A DNA stretch of 64,000 nucleotides from Neoceratodus forsteri. Its lineage: Eukaryota; Chordata; Ceratodontiformes; Ceratodontidae. Numbering within the stretch: the stretch's first letter is position 1; every line of letters begins with the position of its first letter. The position numbers and the translations under genes are program-made. The stretch is from positions 167,466,501 through 167,530,500 of the forward strand of contig CM028131.1 of NCBI GenBank assembly GCA_016271365.2, read 5' to 3'. Of this stretch, positions 42,500-53,703 are shown piece after piece. The notes below the pieces were generated by a model. That model was not told the origin of the DNA. It made no database searches and was given only the letters and a program-made list of their open reading frames with translations.

Positions 42500-43285
42500 C
42501 TATGGCATTTTTAACTTTTGTTGATATCTCAGCCATTTTTCATTTTTTTCACCAAATTTTCACCATAGCCTTCTCGAGACCCCTCCTCATGAACACTGTC
42601 ACTGTCATTTTGTTAATCAGACCCATAAGGTGATTTTGCAGTCACTGTGTGAAATCACTTTTTGGGACTGATTAAAGAAATGACAGTGACAGTATTCATG
42701 AGGTGGGGTCCCAAAAAGCCCATTTTGAAAATTTGATGAAAATATTTCCAACAATGGCCCCATTATGAATGCGCATTGCGCAGTTTCTACGCAGGCACAT
42801 AACATTGGTAATTAAAAATATTTTCACTCCAGATTTTCAACATTGCTATTATTAAACACCACCTCAAAAACAGTACAGCTGTCATTTTTTATATCATGCC
42901 CAAAATGTGGTTTTGCTACTATGGCACAGAATGGCACGTACGCTGTGCAGAAACACCTTACAGGACTGATTAACAAAATGACAGTGCCACTGTTCATGAG
43001 CTGAGGTCCCCAAAAGGCCATGTTGACAATTTGGTGCACAAATTCCTCAGAATGCCTGTGTTACATGCGTCCTTTGAATTACTTCTTTGCATGTTCATAA
43101 CTTTGGTACTTTTCCATATTTTGCCACCAAATTTTCAACATAGACATTTTTTCACAGCACCTTATGAACATGACTAGTACAGCTGTCATTTCCCACTTCC
43201 TGCCTAAAATGTGTTTTTGCACCTGTGGCACAGAATGACATACAGTTATGCATTATTACATTTTGCCTTGTATTTCATAATTACT
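42500..43285. repeat. Alternating inverted H-modules
   Basis: Module phrases recur in alternating orientation: CACCAAATTTTCAACATAG/GCCATGTTGACAATTTGGTG, CACCTCATGAAC/GTTCATGAGCTGAGG, GACAGTACAGCTGTCATTTT/AAATGACAGTG, and CTATGGCACAGAATGGCA. About five modules of 120-180 bp fold into a series of long stems. The same modules occur at 20288-20770 and in part at 12575. Confidence 0.7.
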
Positions 43286-43349
43286 CTGTACTGGGGTACA
43301 TGAGGTGGAGTAATAAGATGGCTATGCTGACAATTTGGTCACTGTTGTT

Positions 43350-43494
43350 CAGCACATGGAAGTGTAGGGCCCAGAGGGCCCTGAGCTTCCACACCAACAT
43401 ACATCTATTGTGGGACTGGAGGGCAAGGTCCAAAGGACCCTGTGCTCCCACAGTAAAATAAGGATACTATTATACTATCTCAAAAAGAAGGGAA
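43350..43494. repeat. GGGCCC hairpin modules flanking foldback copy 3
   Basis: GGAAGTGTAGGGCCC-AGA-GGGCCCTGAGCTTCC near 43358-43391 and GGTCCAAAGGACC near 43428, then AAATAAGGATACTATTATAC. The last phrase is the inverted counterpart of the right flank of foldback copy 1 (12190-12225). Confidence 0.65.
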
Positions 43495-43876
43495 ATTCAT
43501 TGCAAAAATCTCTGTTAATATATCAGTTATGGTTTCTATTACAGCAACAAAAGTCAGGAAATTTGGAGTTAGGGTTACCAACCCTACAGCCTCCCACCCT
43601 CCATACACCAGCAGGCATTGTGGTGTGCCTTGGGAATCATCGGGCCTAACTCTCACCCCATTCTCCTATACTGTACCATATCAGCTTGTCACATGGAATG
43701 GGGTGAGTGTTAGGACTGCCGACCCCAAGACACACATTGATGCCTGTTGGTGTGTGGAGGGTATGAGGGTGGGGGTGGGGTCATATGGTTGGTTACCCTA
43801 ATTTCAAATTTCCTAACTTTTGTTGCTGTAATAGAAACCCTAACTGATGCATTAACAGAGTTTTTTGCAATGAATA
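43495..43876. mobile_element. Foldback element family F, copy 3
   Basis: Ends ATTCATTGCAAAAATCTCTG and, reverse-complemented, ATTCATTGCAAAAAACTCTG. Arms of about 110 bp pair with few mismatches (TTTCTATTACAGCAACAAAA). The centre has AACTCTCACCCCATTCTCCT and the inverted GAATGGGGTGAGTG. Best preserved copy of the family. Confidence 0.85.
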
Positions 43877-44049
43877 TATATGTGTATAGATATATAGATT
43901 AATATTGATAGATATAGTTTGATTCAAAGGTACAGTAGGTTTCATCACAGAAAAGAAACAGAGAGGCAGAAGAGTTGCACATATTCCTTTTGGAAGATAT
44001 AACTGCATCATCATCACAATTTTTGGGTGTGGAGGCTGCAACAATCATG

Positions 44050-45010
44050 GCCAGAGACTAGCTAGAACTTAAAAAAATGGCAGTCAATGTAGGCAATGTA
44101 ATGCAGCCAGTAATGGATTCTACATATTTTCATATTTATCAATAGCATCAATCCTGTTGTAGTGAGCCCATTTCATTTGTGACATGTCACAATCAAATTT
44201 AAGAATGTCTCAATGGCTGGTGGATTTGGATCCTTCTGTTGTTAAAGAATTGGTATTTTTTCATTAATAAATAATAGATGAACCAGGCTAAACAGATGGC
44301 CAGGAATATCTAGTGTATGTGGTAATGTCAGAATAATAATGCCTGGTTGGAAAGGAAAGCTGCATTGTGTTCCCTTGGACATAAAATTGAGGATAGTATC
44401 CCAATACTGTGACAAATAAAGGCAGTCAATAAATATATTCATTATGGAACTTTTCATTGTCTGACATCTAGAGCAAAAATTTAGAACTAAGTTACTAAAT
44501 TTGTGTAATCTTTCTGGGGTGTAATAGATTCAGTGAAGAACATTAAATTGAATTTGCTTCAATTTAATGTCCTAGAAGACTGTGTTAAAATATACAAGAA
44601 TAGCGTCCCACTTTTAGTACTTGAAGGTAAGATTCAAATCTCTCTGCCATGCACTTTTTAATATCGAGTTCCAGAAAAAATAGTTCCACTTATCCAAGCA
44701 TTAATTTTGACACTGAGATTCTATGTAGCATTAATTTCCCTCACTGATGATTCCAAAGGTGTCTGTTGTGTAGTGATAGCCACTTAGACTACAGTATATC
44801 TTTGAGGTGGAGATATTTTATAAAGTGTCCAGGTTGTAAATCCAATAGAGCTGACCAATGTTCAAAGGAAATACATTTGCTACATAAGAATAAATGTTTT
44901 AAGACATGCATTTGTCTCTTATCCAGTCTTTGAGAATGAATGGAATTGGTAGGCATGGGTTAAAAAAATTGGGAAGAGACCTGAAAGTTGATTTGTAAAT
45001 TCCAACAATG
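44050..45010 (-). mobile_element. L1-like LINE ORF2 C-terminal fragment
   Basis: The minus strand reads FNVLH.IYYTPERLHKFSNL then VLNFCSRCQTMKSSIMNIFI and DCLYLSQYWDTILNFM. These match the L1-type C-terminal order YxTPxRLHK, CxxC..., H/I..C, and FWxxI. Upstream ERFESYLQVLK continues it. Strongly decayed; extent is approximate. Confidence 0.5.
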
Positions 45011-45179
45011 TGTTGACAGCAAGGCATGCAAGAGCACTGATTTTATTTTTTTGTTTTTGTAAATTGTGAGGACTTTTGATGAGGGTCCTTCTTTTTAAAA
45101 TCTAATGAATTACTTGAATAAATACTGTACTTCTGTTCAGTTTTTGATCCTAGTAAAATTACCATAGATTCTATACCAG
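45011..45179. other. Unassigned spacer
   Basis: No recognised motif. Confidence 0.35.
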
Positions 45180-45495
45180 AGAAAACTGAAGCACTTAATA
45201 TTGAAAAAAAGGTGCTATTCAATGAGGAGAATGTACAGTAGTTGGAAAACTGTTAGCACTAAATCCGATAAAATCAGCAGGACCTAATAAACTGACACTA
45301 GGTTACTAAATTGTACTGTGGATTTAATCAAGGGGCAACTGACATATATTTCTAACAGCTCTCTGCAAACCAGTATGGTGCCAAGTGATGTGAAAAAGGC
45401 CACTGTGATCCCTATTCAAACAAGAAGTGGTCAGAGCCACTATAGCTGCTTAATCATTAACATGGTATGGATGTTTCATGGGCTTAACCATAAAG
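45180..45495 (+). pseudogene. LINE reverse transcriptase N-terminal fragment
   Basis: The plus strand reads (frameshifted) P.KSAGPNKL near 45265, DLIKGQLTYISNSSLQTSMV, then PSDVKKATVIPIQTRSGQSH and a Y..LIINMV end. This follows the CR1/L2 pattern KSxGPDxLxP...SxxxGxVPxDWKxAxVxPIxKxGxxxxxxNYRPISL. Short and decayed. Confidence 0.6.
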
Positions 45496-45986
45496 ATGAA
45501 TTGCCTTAGTCAGCTCTGTGTGTAAATCTCATTTTGGTAAATGTAGATCATTTATCTGGTTGATCCTATATTTTCAATCTGTTCACAATGTGAGCGATGA
45601 GTGTGACTTGCACTATATATGTGGAAGGACAGGGAGCTCCTTACCAAGGCCTTTAAGAAATGGTAGAAGGAATGGTGCAGAGAGGAGAGGTATGGCTGCA
45701 TTGGGGACTATGTGCCAACCTGAAAGGATAAGAATCGATGGCCTGCTTACATCCATGAGGCAACCACAGTCCTCACTGGATGGTTCAAATGTTACTCAAT
45801 GGACATTTAAAGTAGCCGAGGGGGGGTGACGATGGAAGAAATTGGAGAGACAAAATATGGGCCACCACAACTTGAGATAGAGAATAGAAAGATCCCAATG
45901 GGAGAGAGTCCACCAGAATGCAAGTTACTCAAGGAAGCAGGGGATTAGCAAAGGAGGGAGGGGGTCAGAGCAGTCAATGAGGAAAG

Positions 45987-46457
45987 GTGTGGAAGGGGGA
46001 ACAATTGGAAAAAGGAGAAAAGAAGGCGGCTTACAAAAAATATAAAACAACAAGAGGGGATAGGGATAAGGAAATGTACCAGCTTGCATCTAGAAAAGTC
46101 ACCCGTATGGTGAGGGGAGCAAAGTCCAGTAAAGAGCATCGGCTGGCACAGGGGATACATGGAGGGGAAAAGGGGTTCTTCCGGTACATTGGGGAGCGGA
46201 GAAAAACTAAGGGCCATCTCAGCAGATTGAGATCAGAAGGAGGGTGGGTGGAAGAGGCGAGGGACCAGGCAGAGGTATTTAACGAGTACTTTGCCTCTGT
46301 GTTCACTAGGGAAGGGGATGGGATATCTACAAAGCAAGGTACAAAGGGGATAGAAGCGGCAGGGAGTGGGATCAGGGGAGCAGCAGAAATGGAGCAAAGG
46401 GAGGAAAGGTACCCCAGGGTGTCACATCTGGATAAGGATAAAAGACCAGTAAGGTAG
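45987..46457 (+). pseudogene. CR1 ORF2 linker region
   Basis: A 156-codon frame reads KKAAYKKYKTTRGDRDKEMY, KVTRMVRGAKSSKEHRLA, GFFRYIGERRKTKGHL and AEVFNEYFASVFTREGDG. The FNEYFASVFT block just before the reverse transcriptase is characteristic of CR1. Confidence 0.8.
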
Positions 46458-46499
46458 AGGGACGGATGATGCCATCCCACCAAAAGGGTGTGGTTTGCC

Positions 46500-47630
46500 T
46501 CAAGGCCCTAAAGAAAGACAAATCTCTGGGCGGATGGCATTCATCCGAGAGTACTATGAGAATTGGGCGGACATACTGCTTGCACCTCTGGAGAGCTTTT
46601 CAACAGGTCACTTGAGACAGGGAGGTACCTAGGATTGGCTTAGAGGCACATGTGGTACCAATCCATAAAGGGGGTCAAGGAAGTACCAGGAAACTATAGA
46701 CCCATCAGTTTAACCTCGGTGGTGGGAAAATTAATGGAGAGTATACTAAAGGAACGATTGGGGTTTACTTGGAGGAGGTGGGAGGTCTGGATAGTCGGCA
46801 GCATGGGTTTGTGCCAGGTAGATCATGTCAAACCAACCTTGTGGAGTTCTATGAATGGGTAACATCAGAACTGGATAGGGGTAAGCCTGGGGATGTATTA
46901 TTCTTGGACTTCAACAGGCGTTTGACTCTGTCCCACAATGGTCTGGTGGAGAAACTGATGGGGTTAGAGTAGGCCCTTTGATGGTCAGATGGATTGAAAA
47001 CTGGATAGCTGGACGCACTCAGAGAGTAGTGGTCTGTGGGAGCTCTCGAACCCTACAGAGGTTGGTAGTGGGGTACCACAGGGCTCGGTCCTGGGTCCAA
47101 TCCTGTTTAATGCATACATATCAGACATCAGGGATGGTATAGGGTGTGAAATGAGTCTCTTCTCGGATGACTCCAAGATGGGAGCAGTAGTTGAGGGAGA
47201 AGGGGAGGTTGGCCTGCAAGGGACCTGGACACCTGGAAAGCTGGGCTCACACATGGAAATTAATTTCAATATCACCAAGTGCAAGGTGTTGCATCTTGGT
47301 CGGGAAACCCTAAACACAGGTACACCCTGGGAGGGAGGTGCTGGAAGCCTCAACAGGGAAAAGACCTAGGGGTCATGGTGGATACATGTATGAATAACAC
47401 TGAGCAGTGCAGGAGGCAGCTAGCAAGGCAAACAGGATGTTGGGATGCATATGAGGGGATCACCTCTAGGAGCAAGGAAGTGATTCTGCCACTGTACAAT
47501 GGACTGGTTAGACCACACCTTGAGTACTGTGTACAGTACTGGAGACCACACTTGAAGAGGGACATACAGCTCCTGGAGAGGGTACAGAGGAGGGCAACAA
47601 AGATGATACGAGGGCTAGGGATTTGACTTA
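46500..47630 (+). pseudogene. CR1 ORF2 reverse transcriptase
   Basis: Blocks in three frames: GNYRPISLTSVVGKLMESIL (46690), SRQHGFVPGRSCQTNLVEFY (46769 on), VLFLDFNRRLTLSHNGLVEK, GVPQGSVLGPILF near 47075 in another frame, MSLFSDDSKMGAV (catalytic box FSDD near 47158), VLHLGRETL, then LVRPHLEYCVQYWRPHLKRD and QLLERVQRRATKMIRG (47279-47626). The box FSDD replaces FADD. Several frameshifts. Confidence 0.85.
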
Positions 47631-47639
47631 CGAGGACAG

Positions 47640-48035
47640 ACTTGAGGAGCTCTGCCTGTTTTCATTGGAGGAGAGGAGAGACAGGGGGACATGATTGAGG
47701 TCTTCAAGTACCTCAAGGGAATAAATAGGGTAAACATGGAGGGGATCTTTAGACTAAAGCAGGGAGGCATCACCAGAGGGCATGGTTTGAAGTTGGAAGG
47801 TGGAAGGGTGAGGGGGGAAAAGAGGAGGAGGTTTTTCACTGAGAGGATGGTGGACCCTTGGAATGCTCTGCCTGGTGAGCTGGTTCAGAGATCCACAGTG
47901 GAGAGCTTTAAGAGAGGGTGGGACAGACACAGAAAGTGGATGTATCAGATGATGGCCTGTCCCGGGGGGGTGGGGATGGATGATAGGGGTTTCTGGAGCA
48001 CAAGGGTTGGGAGGGTCTCGGCACCCAACTAAGGA
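47640..48035 (+). pseudogene. CR1 ORF2 C-terminus
   Basis: Reads MIEVFKYLKGINRVNMEGIF, RGHGLKLEGGRVRGEKRRRF, FTERMVDPWNALPGELVQRS and TVESFKRGWDRH. The VxxWNxLPxxxVxxxTVxxFK block is the standard CR1 C-terminal signature. Confidence 0.85.
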
Positions 48036-48114
48036 TCGAGGTTCGAGCAGACTTGATAGACCATAAGGCCTAATCTGCTGGCAAATAGTATGTTAGTATG
48101 TATGTTAGTATGAG

Positions 48115-48345
48115 AAAGCAGCCAGAAGAGTGCTGAGAGCTGTCAAAATGGTGCATGGTCCACATCAGAAGTCCTATGAGGAGAAACTGAAAAAGTTCAG
48201 TATGTACACCATGGAGGACAGGAGGGAGAGTGGGGATATGATGGAGACCTTTAAACACCTCATGGGGGGGGTTAATAAGGTACAGGAGGGAGACATGTTT
48301 CAGAGAAAAAGGTGCTGTAGAACAAGGGATCTGTACTACATATCG
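48115..48345 (+). mobile_element. CR1 C-terminal fragment
   Basis: Reads VKMVHGPHQKSYEEKLKKFS, MYTMEDRRESGDMMETFKHL and VNKVQEGDMFQRKRCCRTRD, a second CR1 copy abutting the tail of the previous one. The 3' UTR is missing. Confidence 0.8.
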
Positions 48346-49330
48346 AGCCCCATGAATGCATGTTTGAAAACTAGATAAAAACTTCAGATTATCTGTAATT
48401 TTTCGTCTCTCAGGTTTAAACCCCTTTCCAGTGGTATCAGGTGACTTAGGCATATTACCCGAACACCACTATTTAGAATACGAAAACATGAAGCTGAACC
48501 CATCTTGACACTTTACCAGTCAGTGTGTCATGCCTTGTGACCTCACTAGTTCAACAGTAAGGATTTTTTATACTACAATTACTGAAGTGTAGGCACATTC
48601 CCTTTACTCCCTTTATCCCAGTACCTTATACAATAAAATATGATTTCTAAGTCCCTTACAAATGTAAGGCCAACGCCAGCATTGCTTCACCATAATGCTA
48701 CAGTAGTGTTTGTTAGTCTTCAAAAAATGTTCATCACATACTTTCGTTTTTTAAGAAAAATGTATTTATGAGCTCCTTAAATTCATCCACGGTGTATTTT
48801 GTTTTCTTAGATCTTTTTTGAAATTGCTTTAATTGCTAATTTTGCAATTAATGTGCATAAAAGATTCATACTGTGAATGTATTTGGATGGTGTTACCACA
48901 TGCTTCTGATGGAAAATAGCACAACACTGCACCAAAATATTTAAATTTGGCAAAGGAGTGGGAACTTTTATAAACATCAGAATCACTTATCTTGGTTCAG
49001 GAATGAAAGAAAATGAAAATGAAAAAAATATTTTCATATTTTTTGTCAGAAAAACACTGTTGCTGAACAAAAACTATACAGTATGGTGACTAAGAAATAC
49101 TGCTGCTTTAAGGTGGAATCCTTTCTTCTGATATTTAGCACTTTTTAGAAACTCTGCTATGCTTCTTACCTAAAGCCTTGGAAATGCCTAACAACATTTA
49201 AGGCAGAACAAGCAAGCAGTGATTATTGTAGCCATAAGCTGTAAAATAGTTTTACAGCAGAATGTTCTTATTTTGCCCCATTAAATACCAGTTAAAGAAT
49301 ACAATGTTATCTGGCTAGAAAAGCAACGTA
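48346..49330. other. Stretch with no recognised feature
   Basis: AT-rich DNA, no long frame, no SINE core and no inverted repeat of note. Confidence 0.45.
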
Positions 49331-49334
49331 GCTT

Positions 49335-49455
49335 TCCGTTACAGCACAGAGCTGTGAATTTAGAGCTCAGATTTTGATTTGTAGGCATAGCACCACCACA
49401 TACTGCACTCATTGTGTATTCATAAGCATGTCACTTAACCTCCCTATGCTTAACC
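49335..49455 (+). repeat. Degenerate MIR-like SINE fragment
   Basis: TTCATAAGCATGTCACTTAA then CCTCCCTATGCTTAACC follows the MIR core order (GACC..GGCAAGTCACTTAACCTCCCTGTGCC), with an ACAGAGCTGTGAATTTAGAG head. Diverged. Confidence 0.5.
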
Positions 49456-49456
49456 T

Positions 49457-49498
49457 CCTTCCTTCCTTCCTTCCTTCCTTCCCAAACGTTCTCACTCC

Positions 49499-49546
<48 letters not shown>

Positions 49547-49551
49547 TATCA
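49457..49551. repeat. (CCTT)n and (CTTT)n microsatellites
   Basis: CCTT repeated about six times (49457-49482) and, after a 17-bp gap, TTTC repeated about twelve times (49500-49548). Confidence 0.95.
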
Positions 49552-50185
49552 CTCAGCTTTTCCAATGGTCTTAAATCTCATTTATCCTCACTGCACATGC
49601 TTAAATTCCATGACTGTACTTTTGTAATTTGACTTTTTGTGGAGACAAACATGGTATTCTTATGGACAAAAAAAGACAGAAATAATGGCTGTTATAGGAA
49701 AAGTCATAACAAAGTCACTAATCCCTTGTGTGTTAAAGGAGAACTGTACAAATCACAATTCTTTTATCAGCTGCAGTGGAAAACCCTGAGTCGGGCTTTT
49801 GAGTCCAAACAAAACCGAATAACCTTTTAATATACTTTTCAGCTTTGTTCATACCACACCATAACTTCTGAGAATGAGAGATGCCTGCAGCCATCTCAAG
49901 CACATCAGCCAGCTTCATGTGCTTTCAGTATGCTAATAAGCACTGCCAACTAAAGGTAAACGTTGGCAGCACTCACTAAAAAATTGAGAGCACAGGAAGC
50001 CAGCTGGTGCCATCAAGGTAGCTGCGGTTTTCTCTCCTTCTCAGAAGATATAGTGTGTCATGAACAGAACCTAGAAAGTATATAAAAAGATTAAACAGAT
50101 TAATTTAGGCTCAGAAGTCATATTAGAGGTTTTAACAGAAGCTGATTAAATAACTGTAATTTGTGCATTTCTCCTTTAAACAAAT
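49552..50185. other. Stretch with no recognised feature
   Basis: Frames at 49639-49830 and on the other strand lack family motifs. No repeat recognised. Confidence 0.4.
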
Positions 50186-50187
50186 TA

Positions 50188-50937
50188 CATAGAAACATAG
50201 ACTTTGATGGCAGATAAGGACTGCTTGGCCCACCTAGTCTGCCCATTTCCCTACCTACAGGATTAGCTGCAGATCCTAGTTAACCAACAGCATATTTCTT
50301 CCTACCCCCCACAAGAATTGCTTTATGTCTGTCCCATGCATTCTTGAATTGTCACACAGTGTTAGACCCCACAACCTCCTCAGGAAGGCTGCTGCATGCA
50401 TCCACCACCCTTTCTGTGAACAAATGGTTCCTCACATTGCCCCTGAGCTGTCCCCCCATCTTCAAATTGTGTCCCCTTGTTCTTGCACATCTATTTTTCT
50501 GAAAGATGCTACCCTCTTGGACTTTGTTGATTCCACTGAGGTACTTAAAATGTTTCTATCATGTCCCCCTCTCCCTCCTTTTCTCAAGGGTATACATATT
50601 AAGCTCCTTTAGTCTCTCCTCATACAGCTTCTCTTGCAGAGCCTGCACCATTTTAGTAGCCCTCCTCTGGACTGCCTCCATCTTGTCTATGTCCTTACAG
50701 AGATGGGGTCTCCAGAACTGCACACAGTACTCCAGATGGGGTCTCACCAACTGTCTGTACAGAGGGATAACAACTTTCTGTTTTATACTGGTGATGCCTC
50801 TCCCTATGCATCCCAGTATCCCCCAGCCCTCCCTACTGCCTTCTCACATTGCTTGCTAACCTTAAGGTCATCTGATATGATTACCCCCAGGTCCCTTTTC
50901 ATTTTTGTTGTTGTTACTACCTCCCCCCTCCACATTG
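50188..50937 (-). mobile_element. CR1-type LINE, 3' fragment
   Basis: The minus strand reads VRPHLEYCVQFWRPHLCKDI, DKMEAVQRRATKMVQALQEK, YEERLKELNMYTLEKRRERG, then the C-terminus, 3' UTR and a TCTATGTTTCTATGTAA end. It is truncated in the reverse transcriptase thumb. Close relative of the copies at 53705-55037 and 27104-27217. Confidence 0.85.
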
Positions 50938-51320
50938 TTTTTATTTTTTGAATTTTTTTTGCAAGCACATCAGCATAGTTTAGTTGTCTAAAAAAAACAG
51001 TGTTAAGCTGATCCAGTAACAGAATGCAGCATACTGTGCTGCCACCTCAGAGACCAGGGTTCATGTGAAAGTCTCACAGTCCCACAATAGGTGTGACTGA
51101 GGGCAAAGCAAACCACAGTGGTGAGACAGAGTAGTGCATCTGTCATTTGCAAGCACAACAAATGATGATGTTTTCATGGAAAATTATAACAATTTTGGGG
51201 CTATCAGGGAAAATGCCAAAAATTATGGCAAGTTTATGAAAAAGGGAAAATCATGGACTCCATGACTTTCATGACTTTTATGACAATAATACAGCCCTAC
51301 TACTGGGTATTGTCAACTGG
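50938..51320. other. Unassigned segment
   Basis: GCTGCCACCTCAGAGACCAG then GGTTCATGTGAAAG (51038-51070) could be a tRNA-like SINE head, but there is no clear A box. Nothing else recognised. Confidence 0.35.
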
Positions 51321-51324
51321 TACT

Positions 51325-51475
51325 GAATTCAAAGTGATTTATGATACAGTGTGACCCATTACAAATTATTTAACCATACACATAGAGTGGGGGCAATCAT
51401 TTGAAAAATACAGTACCTGATTGTGTGTATGAAAGGTGGTATATAAAATTTAATTCTGAACTATTAAATTATGAA
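51325..51475 (+). repeat. Possible MIR-like SINE fragment
   Basis: CAGTGTGACCCATTACAAAT then TATTTAACC, and a 3' phrase GAAAGGTGGTATATAAAATT like the GAAAAGCGCTATATAAATT end of L2-mobilised SINEs. Weak. Confidence 0.4.
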
Positions 51476-52900
51476 AGATATGGCTGAGTGTGCAGTCATG
51501 CCAGCTCAAGAAATTCATTTTATTCATAGCCAAACCTGCTGCTAGCATTGATATTTAAATAAATTTTACCTCTGTTGACTACTAAACTCATTTGACAAGG
51601 GTTCCCGTACCACCCATGTCAGCTAGCTGCTATAATGTCCAGCATCCAGTAGTCCTCAGCAGCTCTTACTAAGCTTCATTTCCCCTATTACTTTTCATTC
51701 TGCCCACCCTGCCCCTTCTATTCCTTCTCTCCCTCTCTGCACCATGCCCTTTACCTTACTCTCCATTTCCTCCCATTATCCACTATCCTGCCTCTCTTCA
51801 CCTTTAGTCACCTCTCCCCTTACTCATTCACCCTGATTTCCCCTACTACTCTTCTCTCGATCTCGATGCTGTCCTGCAGTCTGTCCCTCTAATCCCAACC
51901 ACTCTCCTACCTTCCCCAGTACCCACTCATTGGTGCAAGCCTCACACCCTTAAACTCCTTACAACCTTTCTGCAATTGCTATCAAAAAGATGCCGAGCTC
52001 AATGCTGCCCCATTCCCCCCTCCCTGAATAGCTCTGTTTTTCATATAAAAGTCAAGGGAGGGATTTTCAACTATCATGATGTGGCCACAACTCCTAGTTA
52101 TGTCAGTTGAGCTTTTCAGATGTCTTAAAATGGATGCATGTCCTAGTTAGGTATGGGGTTATTTTTTCAAACATCAAAAAATGGACATAAATCCTTGTTA
52201 CTGCATATCAATGCCCTGATATGGTTAGACCAGGTAATGATGGGAAAGTTTACATTCAATCTGAAAATTGTGTCAAGGCACATTTATACCTGAACTTGGG
52301 CAACTGGTCATAACTAAGTCAGGGTTTGAAAACTGGTCTTAGCTATGTCCTAGCTTTGAAAAGTGGACATAGCGGCAATTTGGATTATGTCCAAACTTGT
52401 TCAATAAAAAACTGCATCTAAACATAGGCTTTGAAAATGTTTCCAAGGAGATTACTTCTCAAGCTTAAGCATCTAAGGCTGTGGGCTGTACATGACAGTT
52501 CTAATGGCCTGATCATTTCAGGCTTTCCACCCAAATAAGTGATATAAAAGTCAAGACTCTCCAGTTATGGGGTTGACAGACAGAAAATTTAGAAGCATGG
52601 TGCTGGTGTTCTTCTATTCATATGCCACAGACTTAACTGTGATGATGTGTATCATTCTGCCATCTTTCCAGGAACTCCTGTCTAGGATCTCTTTCTGCTA
52701 CATACTTCTCAGTTTCCCCAGTCACATTAACTCCTTCCCTAAAGTTAAGCCTGGGTCTAGTCCTGTCACTGTTTCAACCATTGCCTACCCCTCAGCTTCA
52801 GGCAGGCTCTAAGGCCTTGGGGATCTAAATATAAATTATTCTCCCCCTTTGCAAAAATACCATTTACGAAATGTCATTCCTCAATCCAATGCACCTCTTA
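51476..52900. other. Long unassigned stretch
   Basis: 51700-51960 is pyrimidine-rich with no coding motif. 52055-52445 has recurring GGACATAA/TTATGTCC and TTTGAAAA/TTTTCAAA phrases that suggest a decayed palindromic DNA element, but I cannot place its ends. The 81-codon frame at 52567-52812 has no recognisable family. Confidence 0.4.
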
Positions 52901-53703
52901 GTCCATGAGGTTATTTTTTTTAAACGCATAATGTATTGTAACACTTACAAAACAAGAAGAAACAAAACATAATGACCAATAGTATAAAAATAACAACAAC
53001 AACAAACACTGCATATTATATCATATCATAATTCACCTAGGCACAGTGGGTAAAATACATCATTATGATACAGAAAAAAAAAAGTAAGTAGAAAGAACAA
53101 GTAAGGGGTGAGTAAGACCTGCAAAATTAAATGGCATCCAAACCACGGCATACTTTACGAAGAGAGTTGGGCGGCATAATTATCTCACTAGATACAACAA
53201 GTAAATAGGGCTGCATTATTACCCTCATAATGAAAAGTTAAATTCAAAAACATATCATCCATTAAACAGCTCCCCTTCACTGTAGCAACCAATCATTTAG
53301 GATAGGTGCAACCAGTTTCAGCCACCTTATTGTTATAGTTTTAAATGCTGCTGCTACAAATATACAGTGTAAAGAACTGTAATGCTTGTTAGAAACCTCC
53401 TCAGGGAGGAAACCTAAATAAAAGATTCAAAAGTCAAAGGAATAAAAAAATTAAAAATATCAGACACGACGAAAGCAACTGAGTTCCAAAATGTGGAACG
53501 TTTGGGACAGGACCAAAAAATGTGCAAATAGTCACTTCGGCCCCCACAGCAACAGAACACAGAATGGATCCACCCTTAGTATAATGATGATTTACAAAAG
53601 GGACATTAAAAATTGAACTAGAATCTTCCAATGAAACTCCCTCCAATAAAAATAAATAGTTGTTTTATGAATTAGCTTCCAGACCTTCACTTTAAACCTT
53701 GGA

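Larger units (their letters stand above)
45610..48112 (+). mobile_element. CR1-type LINE, plus strand, 5' truncated
   Basis: The order is linker, reverse transcriptase, C-terminus and 3' UTR. The end reads GGTCTCGGCACCCAACTAAG, GACCATAAGGCCTAATCTGC and a TAGTATGTTAGTATGTATG tail. The endonuclease is missing. The same 3' end occurs in minus orientation at 11345-11515. It is one of the better preserved CR1 copies but still frameshifted. Confidence 0.85.

Noticed and set aside
49374..49574. 66-codon frame rich in Pro, Ser and Phe
   Set aside because: It runs through the (CCTT)n and (CTTT)n microsatellites.
52055..52445. Possible palindromic DNA element with TTTTCAA ends
   Set aside because: Only 6-7 bp of the ends pair and no target duplication was found.
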